A DNA stretch of 64,000 nucleotides from Clostridium sp. LS (GCF_002760435.1 NZ_AUUU01000038.1:1-64000), one strand, 5' to 3'; counted from the first letter of the stretch, positions 35,146 through 44,313 are shown. Program-made: numbers and translations. The notes: generated from the sequence alone by a model not told the origin.

Positions 35146-37065
35146 TTAGCTTAAGCCTAATCCTTTTCTTTTAGCAAGTATATGTGCTTCAATATTTTGG
35201 GCAACTTCAACAGGGTCATCACCAAGAGCAATCTTTCCGCCAGTTACATCTTCCGCTTTTTCAGTTAGAAGTTCCACTAACTGAGTGGCTCCTGTCATGA
35301 AAGGCGTAGGAGATAAATGAGTATAGGTACCATATGCTAGCGCAAAAATTCCATCTATAGTTGCTTTTTGTTCCATCCATTCAGGAGCTGTAACAGCTAT
35401 TGGGAGATCAGATACGTCAACGTCTAAATGATCTGCAAGAGCAGTAACAAGCATAGATATTCTTCCAGTATCTGTACATGTTCCAAAGCTTAATACTGGA
35501 GGGATTTTTAACATATTACACACTTCTCTTAGACCTTCACCTGCAATTCTATTAGCTGCCTCAAGTGTGCATAGACCAGCAACTTCGAGTGCATGATTTC
35601 CACAACCGCCACTTACTACTAATATATCTCTTTTAATAAGTTCTTTTGTAAGGTTTATAGTAACCCAATCTTGAGGGCCGTTTCTTAAAGTAGAGCAGTT
35701 AGCAAGGGCAACAACCCCTTTTATCTTTCCTGCGGCAATAACATCCACTAATGGATCAAGCTTATTACCAATTGCACCTAATACAGCTTCCGTTGAAAAA
35801 CCAGCAATAGCCTTTTGAGTTTTTTCTGGAACTAATGGTTCAATGCCTCTTTCTTTTCTTTTCTTAAAGTTTTCTATTCCTAGTTCAATTAATTTGTCAG
35901 CCATTTTATCAACTTCTGAAGGCTCGTAAGGTATTTTATGTTTTACTCCAGGAAGATCTATAATTGTACTTACTGCTACTAAAGTTACTTGATATTTTTC
36001 GGCATACATATCTATAGCAGGAGGAGAACAGTTTTCTTCCATTGCAAAGACATCAACAGTACCGGTAGCAAGAAGGGGTTCTATAGTAAGCCAGTTTCCC
36101 ATATGACCTACGAAAACTTCATCCATTTCAAACCTTTGAAGAAGCTCTTGACCTGTTTCTATGGAGCCAACTATTCTAAGCCCTTTAGCTCCAGCTGCTT
36201 TAGCGGCATCTTGAACTTCTTTAGTTCTTGCTTTTAATAATGTAGCAACTCCAGGCCAAGGTTGGTGGCCGTTAAATACAAGATTTACATAATCAGGATC
36301 CATAATTCCTAAATCCATATTAACTTCATGAGGTTTAGGTGTTCCAAAAAGTATATCTTGAACCATTTCAAGTCCTATTTGAGTATTGTAAATTGTAGCG
36401 ATACCAAGTCTAAGAGCTTTCATAGCTAATGATACATGGCTTCCATCTACATTTGTGAGACAGCTGGCTACGCAGTTCTGTTCTTCGTGAACTGTTCCTG
36501 CGGGATATATATCGAGCTTTTTCCATAAATCTTTTCTTTTCCTTGGAGCAAAAGCTTCAACCATAACATTTTTTTCAGCTAAATCAACCTTTTGTTGATC
36601 CTCTAATAATACTGCTAAATCAATAGCCATTTGATTAATATCCTGATTTGTATCTACACCTAACTTTTCGCACATCCACTTAAGTTTATCCACATCAGTA
36701 ATTGTAAATGGGGTCTTGCCCTCGCCTGTAGCTTTTAATGTCCTAAAGGCTTCATAAGCATGATGGCTATAAGTACCAGCACCCATTATGTTCTTTAGAA
36801 GAAAGTTTCTCATAGCCATAGCATCCCCAGCTATACCGCACACACCTTTTTCCTGACCAGTTTTTTCGCTTATTCTGCATGGTCCGTTTGAGCATAGTTG
36901 GCAGCTTAAACCTTGAAGACAAAATTTACATCTGATTTTTTCTTGTTGTGCGTATCTATCAAATACGTTAGATAATTTATCTTCTCTAATTCTTTTAAGC
37001 ATTTCTTCAACTGAGTCGTGATAGCTCACCCTTCCCTCAGATTTTTCAAGTATTTCTTCACTCAT
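35146..37065 (-). CDS. cooS: Anaerobic carbon-monoxide dehydrogenase catalytic subunit, variant active site
   Basis: 639 aa, Ni-Fe CODH family of usual length. The N-terminal cysteine cluster RCKFCLQGLSCQLCSNGPC supplies the B cluster, but the D-cluster pair is Cys-x2-Cys rather than Cys-x7-Cys, a form linked to a [2Fe-2S] D cluster in Desulfovibrio. Of the C-cluster ligands, His (NGHQPW), Cys333 (ENCSPP), Cys446 (ANCSTL), Cys476 (SGGCGN) and Cys526 (GTCTDTGR) equivalents are present, but the GICCTGNE segment with Cys295 reads GSIETGQE. The Ni-bound cluster may thus be altered. AAGGAGGA precedes the ATG. No cooF, cooC or acs genes are adjacent. Physiological role uncertain. Confidence 0.9.
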   Translation of the reverse strand: MSEEILEKSEGRVSYHDSVEEMLKRIREDKLSNVFDRYAQQEKIRCKFCLQGLSCQLCSNGPCRISEKTGQEKGVCGIAGDAMAMRNFLLKNIMGAGTYSHHAYEAFRTLKATGEGKTPFTITDVDKLKWMCEKLGVDTNQDINQMAIDLAVLLEDQQKVDLAEKNVMVEAFAPRKRKDLWKKLDIYPAGTVHEEQNCVASCLTNVDGSHVSLAMKALRLGIATIYNTQIGLEMVQDILFGTPKPHEVNMDLGIMDPDYVNLVFNGHQPWPGVATLLKARTKEVQDAAKAAGAKGLRIVGSIETGQELLQRFEMDEVFVGHMGNWLTIEPLLATGTVDVFAMEENCSPPAIDMYAEKYQVTLVAVSTIIDLPGVKHKIPYEPSEVDKMADKLIELGIENFKKRKERGIEPLVPEKTQKAIAGFSTEAVLGAIGNKLDPLVDVIAAGKIKGVVALANCSTLRNGPQDWVTINLTKELIKRDILVVSGGCGNHALEVAGLCTLEAANRIAGEGLREVCNMLKIPPVLSFGTCTDTGRISMLVTALADHLDVDVSDLPIAVTAPEWMEQKATIDGIFALAYGTYTHLSPTPFMTGATQLVELLTEKAEDVTGGKIALGDDPVEVAQNIEAHILAKRKGLGLS

Positions 37066-37091
37066 AAGATTATCCTCCTTAAGATATCAAT

Positions 37092-37119
37092 ATCATATAA
37101 TAAGTTTTCCTGTCATCAA
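37092..37119 (-). promoter_or_regulatory. Possible promoter of cooS
   Basis: On the minus strand TTGATG (37114-37119), 16-bp spacer, TATGAT (37092-37097), about 27 bp upstream of the start codon; the Shine-Dalgarno lies between. Confidence 0.35.
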
Positions 37120-37356
37120 GGTAATTATGTATATTATTTGAAAAGTTGAGATTAAGAAAGGTCTTTGTTAGTTGTATAGTAGCAAAACATATGAAAGATT
37201 TTTGAATTAAAAAATAAAAAGAGCAAAATTAATAAGAAATAGAATAATAATTAAAAAAATACAGATAATATAATAAAATAGCTTGTAAATATATATAATT
37301 GGAAAAATGTTTACATTGACAATATGACACTATAAATGATAAAATATTTATTTTGC
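37120..37356. other. AT-rich divergent spacer between cooS and veg
   Basis: Very AT-rich. A second promoter-like pair, TTGACA (37316-37321) with TAAAAT (37340-37345) at 18-bp spacing, lies 41 bp upstream of the main veg promoter and may be an extra start. Nothing else was recognised. Confidence 0.4.
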
Positions 37357-37385
37357 TTGACAATTATATGATTTTAAGATATAAT
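37357..37385 (+). promoter_or_regulatory. Perfect-consensus sigma-A promoter of veg
   Basis: TTGACA (37357-37362), 17-bp spacer, TATAAT (37380-37385): exact match to the vegetative consensus with optimal spacing. It starts RNA near 37392, 17 nt before the veg ATG. The veg promoter of B. subtilis is likewise very strong. Confidence 0.88.
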
Positions 37386-37408
37386 ATAGCGTGAAAGAGG
37401 GTGTTTAA

Positions 37409-37651
37409 ATGGAAAAAGTAAAAACTATTGCTTCCATTAAAAATGACATAGAGAGGCACATAGGTCAGAAGGTGACTCTTAAGGCTAATGGTGGGAGAAA
37501 AAAGATTTTAGTTAATGATGGTATCATTGAAAGTGTATACCCTAGCATTTTTGTTATAAGATTAAAAAATGACACCCAAAGGACCGTGACATATAGTTAT
37601 TCAGATGTATTAACAAAGACTGTACAATTGGTATTTCCAACTAGAATATAA
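37409..37651 (+). CDS. veg: Veg family protein
   Basis: 80 aa, conserved small Firmicutes protein. IGQKVTLKANGGRKK and the C-terminal YSYSDVLTKTVQL are family landmarks, and the predicted fold is a small beta barrel. In B. subtilis Veg is abundant in growing cells and stimulates biofilm gene expression by an unclear mechanism. AAAGAGGGTG precedes ATG 37409. Driven by a perfect sigma-A promoter and followed immediately by a terminator, so it is a strongly expressed single-gene unit. Confidence 0.92.
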   Translation: MEKVKTIASIKNDIERHIGQKVTLKANGGRKKILVNDGIIESVYPSIFVIRLKNDTQRTVTYSYSDVLTKTVQLVFPTRI

Positions 37652-37676
37652 ACTTCGATTAAATCGGGGTTTTTTC
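37651..37676 (+). terminator. Terminator of veg
   Basis: AACTTCGAT (37651-37659) pairs with ATCGGGGTT (37663-37671) with two G-T pairs, then T to 37675. It begins at the last base of the stop codon. Confidence 0.75.
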
Positions 37677-37770
37677 TTTTTTATTTAAAAGTTGTAGTAC
37701 TAAAATGCGTTTATAAAATTTTAATCAATAAAGGAATAAAATAAGTTGGTGAATAAGAGTTTTAGAAAAT

Positions 37771-37858
37771 AAAAAAAGAAAGATGGTGGGTTTCCATCTT
37801 TCAACTATGGTATAAAAGGGTATTGAGAATTTATGAGAGGTTATATGGTCAATAACCA
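37771..37858 (-). ncRNA. Predicted small RNA, about 88 nt
   Basis: A complete small transcription unit on the minus strand in the gap between veg and sipL. It has a promoter at 37865-37893, a 5' hairpin (37839-37844 with 37852-37857), an unstructured AT-rich middle, and an intrinsic terminator with a perfect 9-bp stem (37778-37786 with 37794-37802) followed by seven T (complement of 37771-37777). No plausible start codon with a ribosome binding site lies inside. No gene overlaps it on the plus strand, so if made it would act in trans. Confidence 0.5.
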
Positions 37859-37864
37859 ATTACT

Positions 37865-37893
37865 ATATTACGACAAAAAATAATATATGTCAA
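37865..37893 (-). promoter_or_regulatory. Promoter of the predicted small RNA
   Basis: Minus strand TTGACA (37888-37893), 17-bp spacer, TAATAT (37865-37870). The -35 is perfect and the -10 matches at four of six positions. It faces away from sipL. Confidence 0.55.
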
Positions 37894-38049
37894 TAAAAAA
37901 AACGAAAAAAATTTTAAATTAACAAATTATTAGACGAATTTAGTAAAATTTTCGCTTAAATTTTGTTTTGAAAAAGAAAATATACCTATCATAAACCTGT
38001 TCTCATAAGTATATAAATAAATAATAGGAATTTTATGGAGGTATAAAAG

Positions 38050-39612
38050 ATGGCAGATATAGATATTGTAAAAGAAAATGTACAATTCGAACAATTACTT
38101 AGAGAGAATAATTCTAATACAGTATTGAAAGATGAATATTTAATCCCTGATACTCATCCAGATGTACAGGAAATATTAACTGTTGAAGCTAGACCAATGA
38201 TAACTAATAAAGAACTAATTGGTGATAAAATAATTATAGAAGGAAAAGTTGAATATACAGTAATATATTTGGCTAAAGAAGATGGCTTTGTTGCAAGCTC
38301 AGTCAATTATAATCAAAACTTCACAAATAATATTGATTTAAATCAAGGGGAAAATAGAGTTATTTGTGAGGCATCGTGCAATGTTGAACATATTGAAGCC
38401 AATATAATGAATGAGAGAAAAATATCAATTCAAGGCATAATTACTGTAGAGTGGGAGCTTTATAAGAGTAATGAATTTGAGTTTGTAAAAGACATCGAAG
38501 GATGTGACGATGTAGAAGTTCTAAAGAAAACAGAAAGCATAAATAAAATTAGTGCAACTGAAGATGCAGAATTAGTTGGTAAATCTATGATCAGGGTGGG
38601 GATGGATAAGCCTCAGATAAGCAAAATATTAAAGTGTTCTCTATTACTTCATAAAAAGGAAATAAAAATTTTAGAAGATAAAATTTACTTGGGATGTTAT
38701 TGCAAATTAAATATTTTGTATAAAGGTGATGATTCTAAAGAAATAATTCCTTTAGAAGACGATATTTATTTATCAAAAGAAGAAGAAATCAAGGGTATTA
38801 CCTCTGATATGATTCCAACAGTTTCATATGAAGTTGCGAACAATGACTTAATGTTAGAAGAAGATGATTTGGGAGAAGTAAGAATTATAAACAATGAATT
38901 TGTTGTTAAAGCAAATGTAAAAATATACTCAAAAGAAAACATAGATACTATTAAAGATGCATATTCTACTAAGTGTTTACTTGGGCTAAAAAAAGATGAG
39001 CATGAAGTTGGTATTCTTCATGGAATAAATAGCTCCGAATCAGTAATTAAATATAATATTCAACTAAAAGAAAATGATCCAAGACCTGAACATATTATAT
39101 CTGCAAATGGCACTGTGATATTAACTGATAAACAAGTTATGAGAGATAGAGTCGTTGTAGAAGGAATTATTAAAGCAGATGTGTTATACAAAACAACTGA
39201 TGAAGATAAATATTTATCACATATTAAAGCTGAAATACCATTTTCAGCTATGATTGATATTCTTGGCGCAGATGAAAGCATGAAATCCATAGTAAAGGGT
39301 AGTTTAGAAAATATGGATGCAGCGATAGAAGGAAATAGTATAGCAGTTAAAGCTAATGTTATACTATTAGGAAAAATTTTGTATAAAACTAATAAAGAAT
39401 TCATTTCAGACATAGTTGAAGAAGAGGGAAGTATTCCAGAAAAGAAAGCCAGTATAACCATTTATGTTGTAGGTCCAGGGGATACGTACTGGAATTTAGC
39501 TAAAAAATATAATACAACAGTTGATGATTTGATTAAAATAAATAGGATTGAGGATCCAGAACATATTGAGGAAGGACGAAAATTAATAATTCCAGGAAGA
39601 GCAATTTTTTAA
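38050..39612 (+). CDS. SipL-like spore coat morphogenetic protein (SPOCS repeats plus LysM)
   Basis: 520 aa. The N-terminal 440 residues contain repeated DUF3794 (SPOCS) units: the recognisable pattern is VVVEGIIKADVLY and IIEGKVEYTVIYL, with DPRPEHIISANGTV. The C-terminal 50 residues are a LysM domain (YVVGPGDTYWNLAKKYNTTVDDLIKIN, ending LIIPGRAI). In C. difficile SipL has this architecture and binds SpoIVA to attach the coat. Length agrees. GGAGGT at 38038 precedes ATG 38050. No signal peptide, as expected for a mother-cell protein. Likely monocistronic. Confidence 0.87.
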   Translation: MADIDIVKENVQFEQLLRENNSNTVLKDEYLIPDTHPDVQEILTVEARPMITNKELIGDKIIIEGKVEYTVIYLAKEDGFVASSVNYNQNFTNNIDLNQGENRVICEASCNVEHIEANIMNERKISIQGIITVEWELYKSNEFEFVKDIEGCDDVEVLKKTESINKISATEDAELVGKSMIRVGMDKPQISKILKCSLLLHKKEIKILEDKIYLGCYCKLNILYKGDDSKEIIPLEDDIYLSKEEEIKGITSDMIPTVSYEVANNDLMLEEDDLGEVRIINNEFVVKANVKIYSKENIDTIKDAYSTKCLLGLKKDEHEVGILHGINSSESVIKYNIQLKENDPRPEHIISANGTVILTDKQVMRDRVVVEGIIKADVLYKTTDEDKYLSHIKAEIPFSAMIDILGADESMKSIVKGSLENMDAAIEGNSIAVKANVILLGKILYKTNKEFISDIVEEEGSIPEKKASITIYVVGPGDTYWNLAKKYNTTVDDLIKINRIEDPEHIEEGRKLIIPGRAIF

Positions 39613-39661
39613 AAAATAATCAATTCATATTTTAAGCTTATTATTTTTTCACTTGCCTTAT

Positions 39662-39712
39662 AAGGAGAGATTTTAAGATGACTCTAAAGTTATCTTAAAA
39701 CCTCTCCTTTGT
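39662..39712 (+). terminator. Hairpin after the sipL-like gene
   Basis: AAGGAGAG (39662-39669) pairs with CTCTCCTT (39702-39709), and an inner TTTTAAGAT pairs with ATCTTAAAA. Stable stem, but only three T residues follow. Confidence 0.6.
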
Positions 39713-39785
39713 TGTGGTTAAATTTTTGAATAATTATTAAATTTGCTGGATAGAATATGTAATGCATGATATGAGGTGATAAAAA

Positions 39786-40631
39786 TTGAAAAAAGTTTTA
39801 AGTGGCAATTTAATAATTATTGGAGGAGCCGAAGATAAAGAAGGTAAAAAAGAAATCTTAAGAAGAGTTTGTAATTCAATTAATAAAAATGATGACATTT
39901 TATTAGTTGCAACAATTGCAACTGAATATCCAAAAGAAGCCGCTAATAAATATAAAGAGGTTTTTGGAGAGCTCAATGTAAAGAATATAAAAGTATTAGA
40001 TATTAATGAAAGGACCGAAGCATTCGATGAGATGAATGTAGGATTAATTAAAGAATCTTCATTAATATTTTTTACAGGAGGTGATCAATTAAGAATAACA
40101 AGTTTAATTGGTGGAACTCCAGTTTATGACGCTTTAAAGGAAGCATGCCGAGAAGGAGCATTTATTGTAGGGACATCAGCCGGAGCATCCGTAATGAGTG
40201 ATACAATGATTGTTCAAGGTGAAGATGAAGATTCACCAAGAAAATGTACATTAAAAATGGCCCCGGGATTGGGATTAATTAAAGATGTTATAATTGACCA
40301 ACACTTTGCTCAAAGAGGGAGAATAGGAAGGTTATTAACAGGAATAGCACAGAATCCTGAAGTTTTAGGAATAGGAATAGATGAAAATACAGGAATAGTA
40401 GTTAATCAATCTGGAATGATAGAAGTTATAGGCGAAGGAGCAGTTTATTTTATCGATGGCAGTGAAATTACATATACAAATGTTTCAGAATTATATGCAG
40501 ATGACATATTAAGTATGCATAACGTAAGATTGCATATATTAACTGATGGAAATAAATTTGATCTTATAAAAAAGTCACCTTTTGAGGAGGAAAAGTTTAG
40601 TCATGAAGATAATACAAAAGAGAATATATGA
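39786..40631 (+). CDS. cphB: Cyanophycinase
   Basis: 281 aa, peptidase family S51. IIIGGAEDKEGK opens the protein, FFTGGDQLRIT and the nucleophile elbow VGTSAGASVMS (catalytic Ser) follow, then DQHFAQRGRIGRLL. It hydrolyses cyanophycin (multi-L-arginyl-poly-L-aspartate) to beta-Asp-Arg dipeptides in the cytoplasm. The start is TTG 39786, preceded by GAGGTGAT; no ATG fits. The next gene, cyanophycin synthetase, starts within its last 29 bases, so the two are one translationally linked operon. Confidence 0.93.
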   Translation: MKKVLSGNLIIIGGAEDKEGKKEILRRVCNSINKNDDILLVATIATEYPKEAANKYKEVFGELNVKNIKVLDINERTEAFDEMNVGLIKESSLIFFTGGDQLRITSLIGGTPVYDALKEACREGAFIVGTSAGASVMSDTMIVQGEDEDSPRKCTLKMAPGLGLIKDVIIDQHFAQRGRIGRLLTGIAQNPEVLGIGIDENTGIVVNQSGMIEVIGEGAVYFIDGSEITYTNVSELYADDILSMHNVRLHILTDGNKFDLIKKSPFEEEKFSHEDNTKENI

Positions 40632-43248
40632 AGGGCAAAATATTTATTCCCATAAGAAGTGTATTAGAATAGATATTGATTTAGAAGGATATTCTGAAAT
40701 ACCAAGTAAGGAAATACCTAATTTCAATTTTAATCTTGTAAATATTATACCTGAACTCAAAAATCATAGGTGTGGAATTGATGAAGAGGGCGGGTTTGTT
40801 AAGCGACTAAAAGAAGGAACCTATTTAGCACATATTTGTGAACATATAATGATTGCAATACAGAATAATTTAGGTATAGATGTTTCCTATGGAAAGGCAA
40901 GAGAAATTGAAGGTGACATGTACTATATAATTGTTCAATATGAATATAAAAACACAGTAATAGAGACGGCTAATGTTGCGATTGATTTAATTAACTCGTT
41001 AATAAAGCAAAATCCTATAGACTTTCAAGGAAGAATAGAGATTGTAAAAGACATCTTACAAAAAGAGCAAATGGGCTCTACAACAAAAGCAATTTGCGAT
41101 GCTGCAAAAGAATATAATCTCCCAGTTATGCAACTTGGAGATAGTAATATTTATCAAATTGGGTATGGCAAGGCAAGCAAAATTATTGAGGCTTCAATAG
41201 GAAATAAAACTAAATGCGTAAGTGTTGACATTTCCTGTGATAAGCTCCTAACAAAACAATTGCTTGCTAATCAAAATATTCCAGTAGCAGACGGAAGCAA
41301 AGTGTTTAATTTGATAGGATTATTGCAGGAAGCAGAAAGAATAGGATATCCAGTAGTGTTAAAACCTCAATGTGGAAATAAAGGTCAAGGTGTAGTACTT
41401 AATATAAAAAATCAAAAACAATTAGTTGATTCATATATGAATTTGCGAAAAAGTCAAAAAGATATTATCATTGAAAAATATTTTGAAGGAAAAGATTATC
41501 GAGTTTGTGTAGTTAATTATAAAGTGGTAGCTGTATCTTTAAGAATAGCACCTTTTGTCATTGGAGATGGAAAGAATAATCTAAGAGAATTAATTGATAT
41601 TATTAATGAGGATCCTTTAAGAGGCGAAGATCATGAAAAAGCTCTAACAAAAATAAAGATTAATACAGAATTAACTTCATGTTTGTTAAAGAGAGGATAT
41701 ACATTAGAATATATTCCTAAAAAAGGAGAAAAGATATTACTTAGAGAAAACGCTAATCTTTCAACAGGTGGTATGGCTGTGGATTGTACAGACGATATTT
41801 GCGAGGAAAATATCGAGTATTGTATAAACGCTGCAAAAACTTTAGAGTTAGATATATGTGGAGTTGATATTTGCACAAAAGATATTGGAGTTCCTCTTGA
41901 AGAAAATAATGGAGTTATTTTAGAGATAAATGCTGCTCCGGGAATAAGAATGCATCATTATCCTTCGAAGGGAAAGGCTCGTAATGTTGGTAAAGCAATA
42001 CTCGAAATGCTTTATGATGACAAACCTAGCAATATTCCTGTGATTTCCATTACAGGTACAAATGGAAAAACTACTACTACAAGACTAATAGGTCATGTGT
42101 TAAGAAAGATGGGTAATACCGTAGGAATGACTTGTACTGATGGTATATATTTAAATGACAAGTGTATTCATAAGGGTGATGACACAGGATTTGAAAGTGC
42201 AAGGACAATACTAATGAATAAGGATGTAGATGTAGCTGTTTTAGAAACTGCTCGGGGTGGATTGGTAAAAAAAGGGCTGGCATATGATCTTGCTAATGTA
42301 GGAATTATAACTAATATAACCAATGATCATTTAGGCCTAGATGGGATTAATACAATTGAAGAGTTAAGTTTTGCAAAAGCATTAATTGGAGAAGCTGTCA
42401 AAAAAGATGGTTTTGTAGTAATAAATGCTGATGACAAATATAGTAAGGCAATAATTAATAGATTTGAAGCTGAAAAAATTTATTTTTCAAAATCTAAAGA
42501 AAATCCATTGATACAAGAAAATATATCTAGTGGTAAAATAGCAGTTTTTATAGAAAATGACATGATTTGTGTAATTAATAATAAGAAGAAATATGAAATT
42601 GTCTCAATAAAAGAAATTCCTATTTCTTTTAATGGACAGCTACAATATAATATTGAAAATGCTATGGCAGCGTGCGGTGGATTAGTAGGGTTAAGTATTG
42701 ATTATTGCATGATTAGTAAAGGATTTATGGATTTCAAATCTGATAGTAAGGATAATAGTGGAAGATTTAATGTATATAACTATTATGATAGAAAGATTAT
42801 TTTAGATTATGCCCATAATATTGAAGGATATAGGGCTGTACTATCCTCATTAGAAAAAATAAAAGAAAAAAATAATTTAATTGGTGTAATTGGAATACCA
42901 GGAGATAGAAAAAATGATATTGGATATGCAATTGGAGAGTTATGTGCTAACAGTTTTGACAAAATAATAATAAAAGAAGATAAAGATAGACGTGGCAGAA
43001 AAGTCGGTGAAATTGCAGAAATTTTAGAAAAATCTATACTAGAAGCAAATAAAAATGCAAATGTAGATATATGTTTAGATGAAGTAGATGCTTTAAAGTA
43101 TGCGGTAGAGAGTAGTAATAAAAATGATATAATTGTAGTGTTTTACGAAAAACTAGAACCGCTTGTAAATTTTATAAATAATGAACCACTAAAAGAAGTA
43201 GCTACAGTAAGTGCAAAAAGATATAGGCAATATATTAATAATATATAG
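40603..43248 (+). CDS. cphA: Cyanophycin synthetase
   Basis: 881 aa, the usual size. The first 160 residues form the N-terminal domain, followed by an ATP-grasp domain (PVVLKPQCGNKGQGVV, then ICGVDIC and LEINAAPGIRMHHYPSKG) and a Mur-ligase-like domain (ISITGTNGKTTTTRL P-loop, NDHLGLDG, LDYAHNIEGY). It adds Asp and Arg alternately to the polymer. ATG 40603 follows GAGGAGG at 40584-40590. Overlaps cphB by 29 nt. Work on C. perfringens spores has implicated cyanophycin in spore assembly, which fits the sipL-like and spoIIR neighbours. Confidence 0.94.
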   Translation: MKIIQKRIYEGQNIYSHKKCIRIDIDLEGYSEIPSKEIPNFNFNLVNIIPELKNHRCGIDEEGGFVKRLKEGTYLAHICEHIMIAIQNNLGIDVSYGKAREIEGDMYYIIVQYEYKNTVIETANVAIDLINSLIKQNPIDFQGRIEIVKDILQKEQMGSTTKAICDAAKEYNLPVMQLGDSNIYQIGYGKASKIIEASIGNKTKCVSVDISCDKLLTKQLLANQNIPVADGSKVFNLIGLLQEAERIGYPVVLKPQCGNKGQGVVLNIKNQKQLVDSYMNLRKSQKDIIIEKYFEGKDYRVCVVNYKVVAVSLRIAPFVIGDGKNNLRELIDIINEDPLRGEDHEKALTKIKINTELTSCLLKRGYTLEYIPKKGEKILLRENANLSTGGMAVDCTDDICEENIEYCINAAKTLELDICGVDICTKDIGVPLEENNGVILEINAAPGIRMHHYPSKGKARNVGKAILEMLYDDKPSNIPVISITGTNGKTTTTRLIGHVLRKMGNTVGMTCTDGIYLNDKCIHKGDDTGFESARTILMNKDVDVAVLETARGGLVKKGLAYDLANVGIITNITNDHLGLDGINTIEELSFAKALIGEAVKKDGFVVINADDKYSKAIINRFEAEKIYFSKSKENPLIQENISSGKIAVFIENDMICVINNKKKYEIVSIKEIPISFNGQLQYNIENAMAACGGLVGLSIDYCMISKGFMDFKSDSKDNSGRFNVYNYYDRKIILDYAHNIEGYRAVLSSLEKIKEKNNLIGVIGIPGDRKNDIGYAIGELCANSFDKIIIKEDKDRRGRKVGEIAEILEKSILEANKNANVDICLDEVDALKYAVESSNKNDIIVVFYEKLEPLVNFINNEPLKEVATVSAKRYRQYINNI

Positions 43249-43409
43249 TTTTTATTTAAGTGCAAAATTTATTTATAATTTTCCGCTATAACAAGCCTAA
43301 AATCTAACAAGAATAAAATTATATAAAATCCTCCTTGTATAACTTTATTAGACAAGATTTTTTACCTATGATAAAATATTGTTAAAATGTGCAGAGGAGA
43401 TATATAAGA

Positions 43410-44252
43410 ATGAAGATTAAGGCTTATGGAAAAATAAATATTGCCTTAGATGTTGTAGGAAAAAGAGATGATGGATATCATTTGTTAAAAATGATAATGC
43501 AGACAATAGATTTATATGACATAATTGAAATTGAGAGAAGTAATTCTGGAATAAACTTAAGGTGTAATAAACACTATGTTCCTACGGATGAAAGAAATTT
43601 GGCATATAAAGCAGCAAAACTGTTCAAGGAAGTTTATTCTATTAATGATGGAGTTGACATAAATTTAGTTAAAAATATTCCTGTTTCAGCTGGATTGGCT
43701 GGAGGTAGTACTGATGCTGCAGGAGTTTTAAAGCTTATGAATAAGTTGTTTAATATAAATGCTGATGATGAAAGATTAAAAGAGCTAGGATTAAAGCTAG
43801 GTGCGGATGTTCCTTATTGCATAAATGGTGGAACAGCATTGTGTGAAGGTATTGGGGAGAGAATTACTCCATTAAAAAAATTTCAAAATAAAATTTTAGT
43901 TTTAATAAAACCGCCTTTTGGTGTATCAACTAAAGAAGTATATAAAGCTTTTGATCTATCAAAGGTTGTTCTTCATCCTAGAATAGATGAAATAATTAAG
44001 GGAATGGAAAATGATGATATCTATTGTGTAGTAAATAATATGAAAAATTTATTAGAAAATGTAACTTTGAAAAAGCATAGAATCATTTCAAATATCAAGG
44101 AAGAAACAAAATTGAATGGTGCTATTGGCAGTATGATGAGTGGAAGTGGCCCTACAGTTTTTGCTTTTTTTGATGATATGTTAAAAGCACAAATATGTTA
44201 TGATAATATGAAGAAGAAGTATAAAGACGTATTTATTACAAGAACAATTTAA
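43410..44252 (+). CDS. ispE: 4-diphosphocytidyl-2-C-methyl-D-erythritol kinase
   Basis: 280-aa GHMP kinase of the non-mevalonate isoprenoid pathway. KAYGKINIALDVVGKRDDGYH (substrate part), the ATP loop PVSAGLAGGSTDAAGVL and the C-terminal GSMMSGSGPTVFA are present. ATG 43410 follows GAGGAGA; a TTG-class frame extending to 43389 was rejected. It ends 61 nt before spoIIR, the arrangement that creates a read-through leader described separately. Confidence 0.95.
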   Translation: MKIKAYGKINIALDVVGKRDDGYHLLKMIMQTIDLYDIIEIERSNSGINLRCNKHYVPTDERNLAYKAAKLFKEVYSINDGVDINLVKNIPVSAGLAGGSTDAAGVLKLMNKLFNINADDERLKELGLKLGADVPYCINGGTALCEGIGERITPLKKFQNKILVLIKPPFGVSTKEVYKAFDLSKVVLHPRIDEIIKGMENDDIYCVVNNMKNLLENVTLKKHRIISNIKEETKLNGAIGSMMSGSGPTVFAFFDDMLKAQICYDNMKKKYKDVFITRTI

Positions 44253-44262
44253 GTTAGAAAGT

Positions 44263-44290
44263 GTATAAAAAACCCCCAAGTGGTAATACT
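44263..44290 (+). promoter_or_regulatory. Sigma-F-like promoter of spoIIR
   Basis: GTATA (44263-44267), 14-bp spacer, GGTAATACT (44282-44290). The -10 fits the GGnnAnAmT sigma-F pattern fully. RNA would begin near 44296, 18 nt before the ATG. spoIIR of B. subtilis is transcribed by sigma-F in the forespore. Confidence 0.55.
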
Positions 44291-44309
44291 TTGAACTACA
44301 AGGGGGTTT
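44270..44309 (+). promoter_or_regulatory. Hairpin that can mask the spoIIR ribosome binding site
   Basis: AAACCCCC (44270-44277) is perfectly complementary to GGGGGTTT (44302-44309), which contains the only Shine-Dalgarno for the ATG at 44314. The left arm lies upstream of the predicted sigma-F start, so only RNA reading through from ispE could fold this way. It may also work as a weak ispE terminator. Confidence 0.5.
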
Positions 44310-44313
44310 AGTT

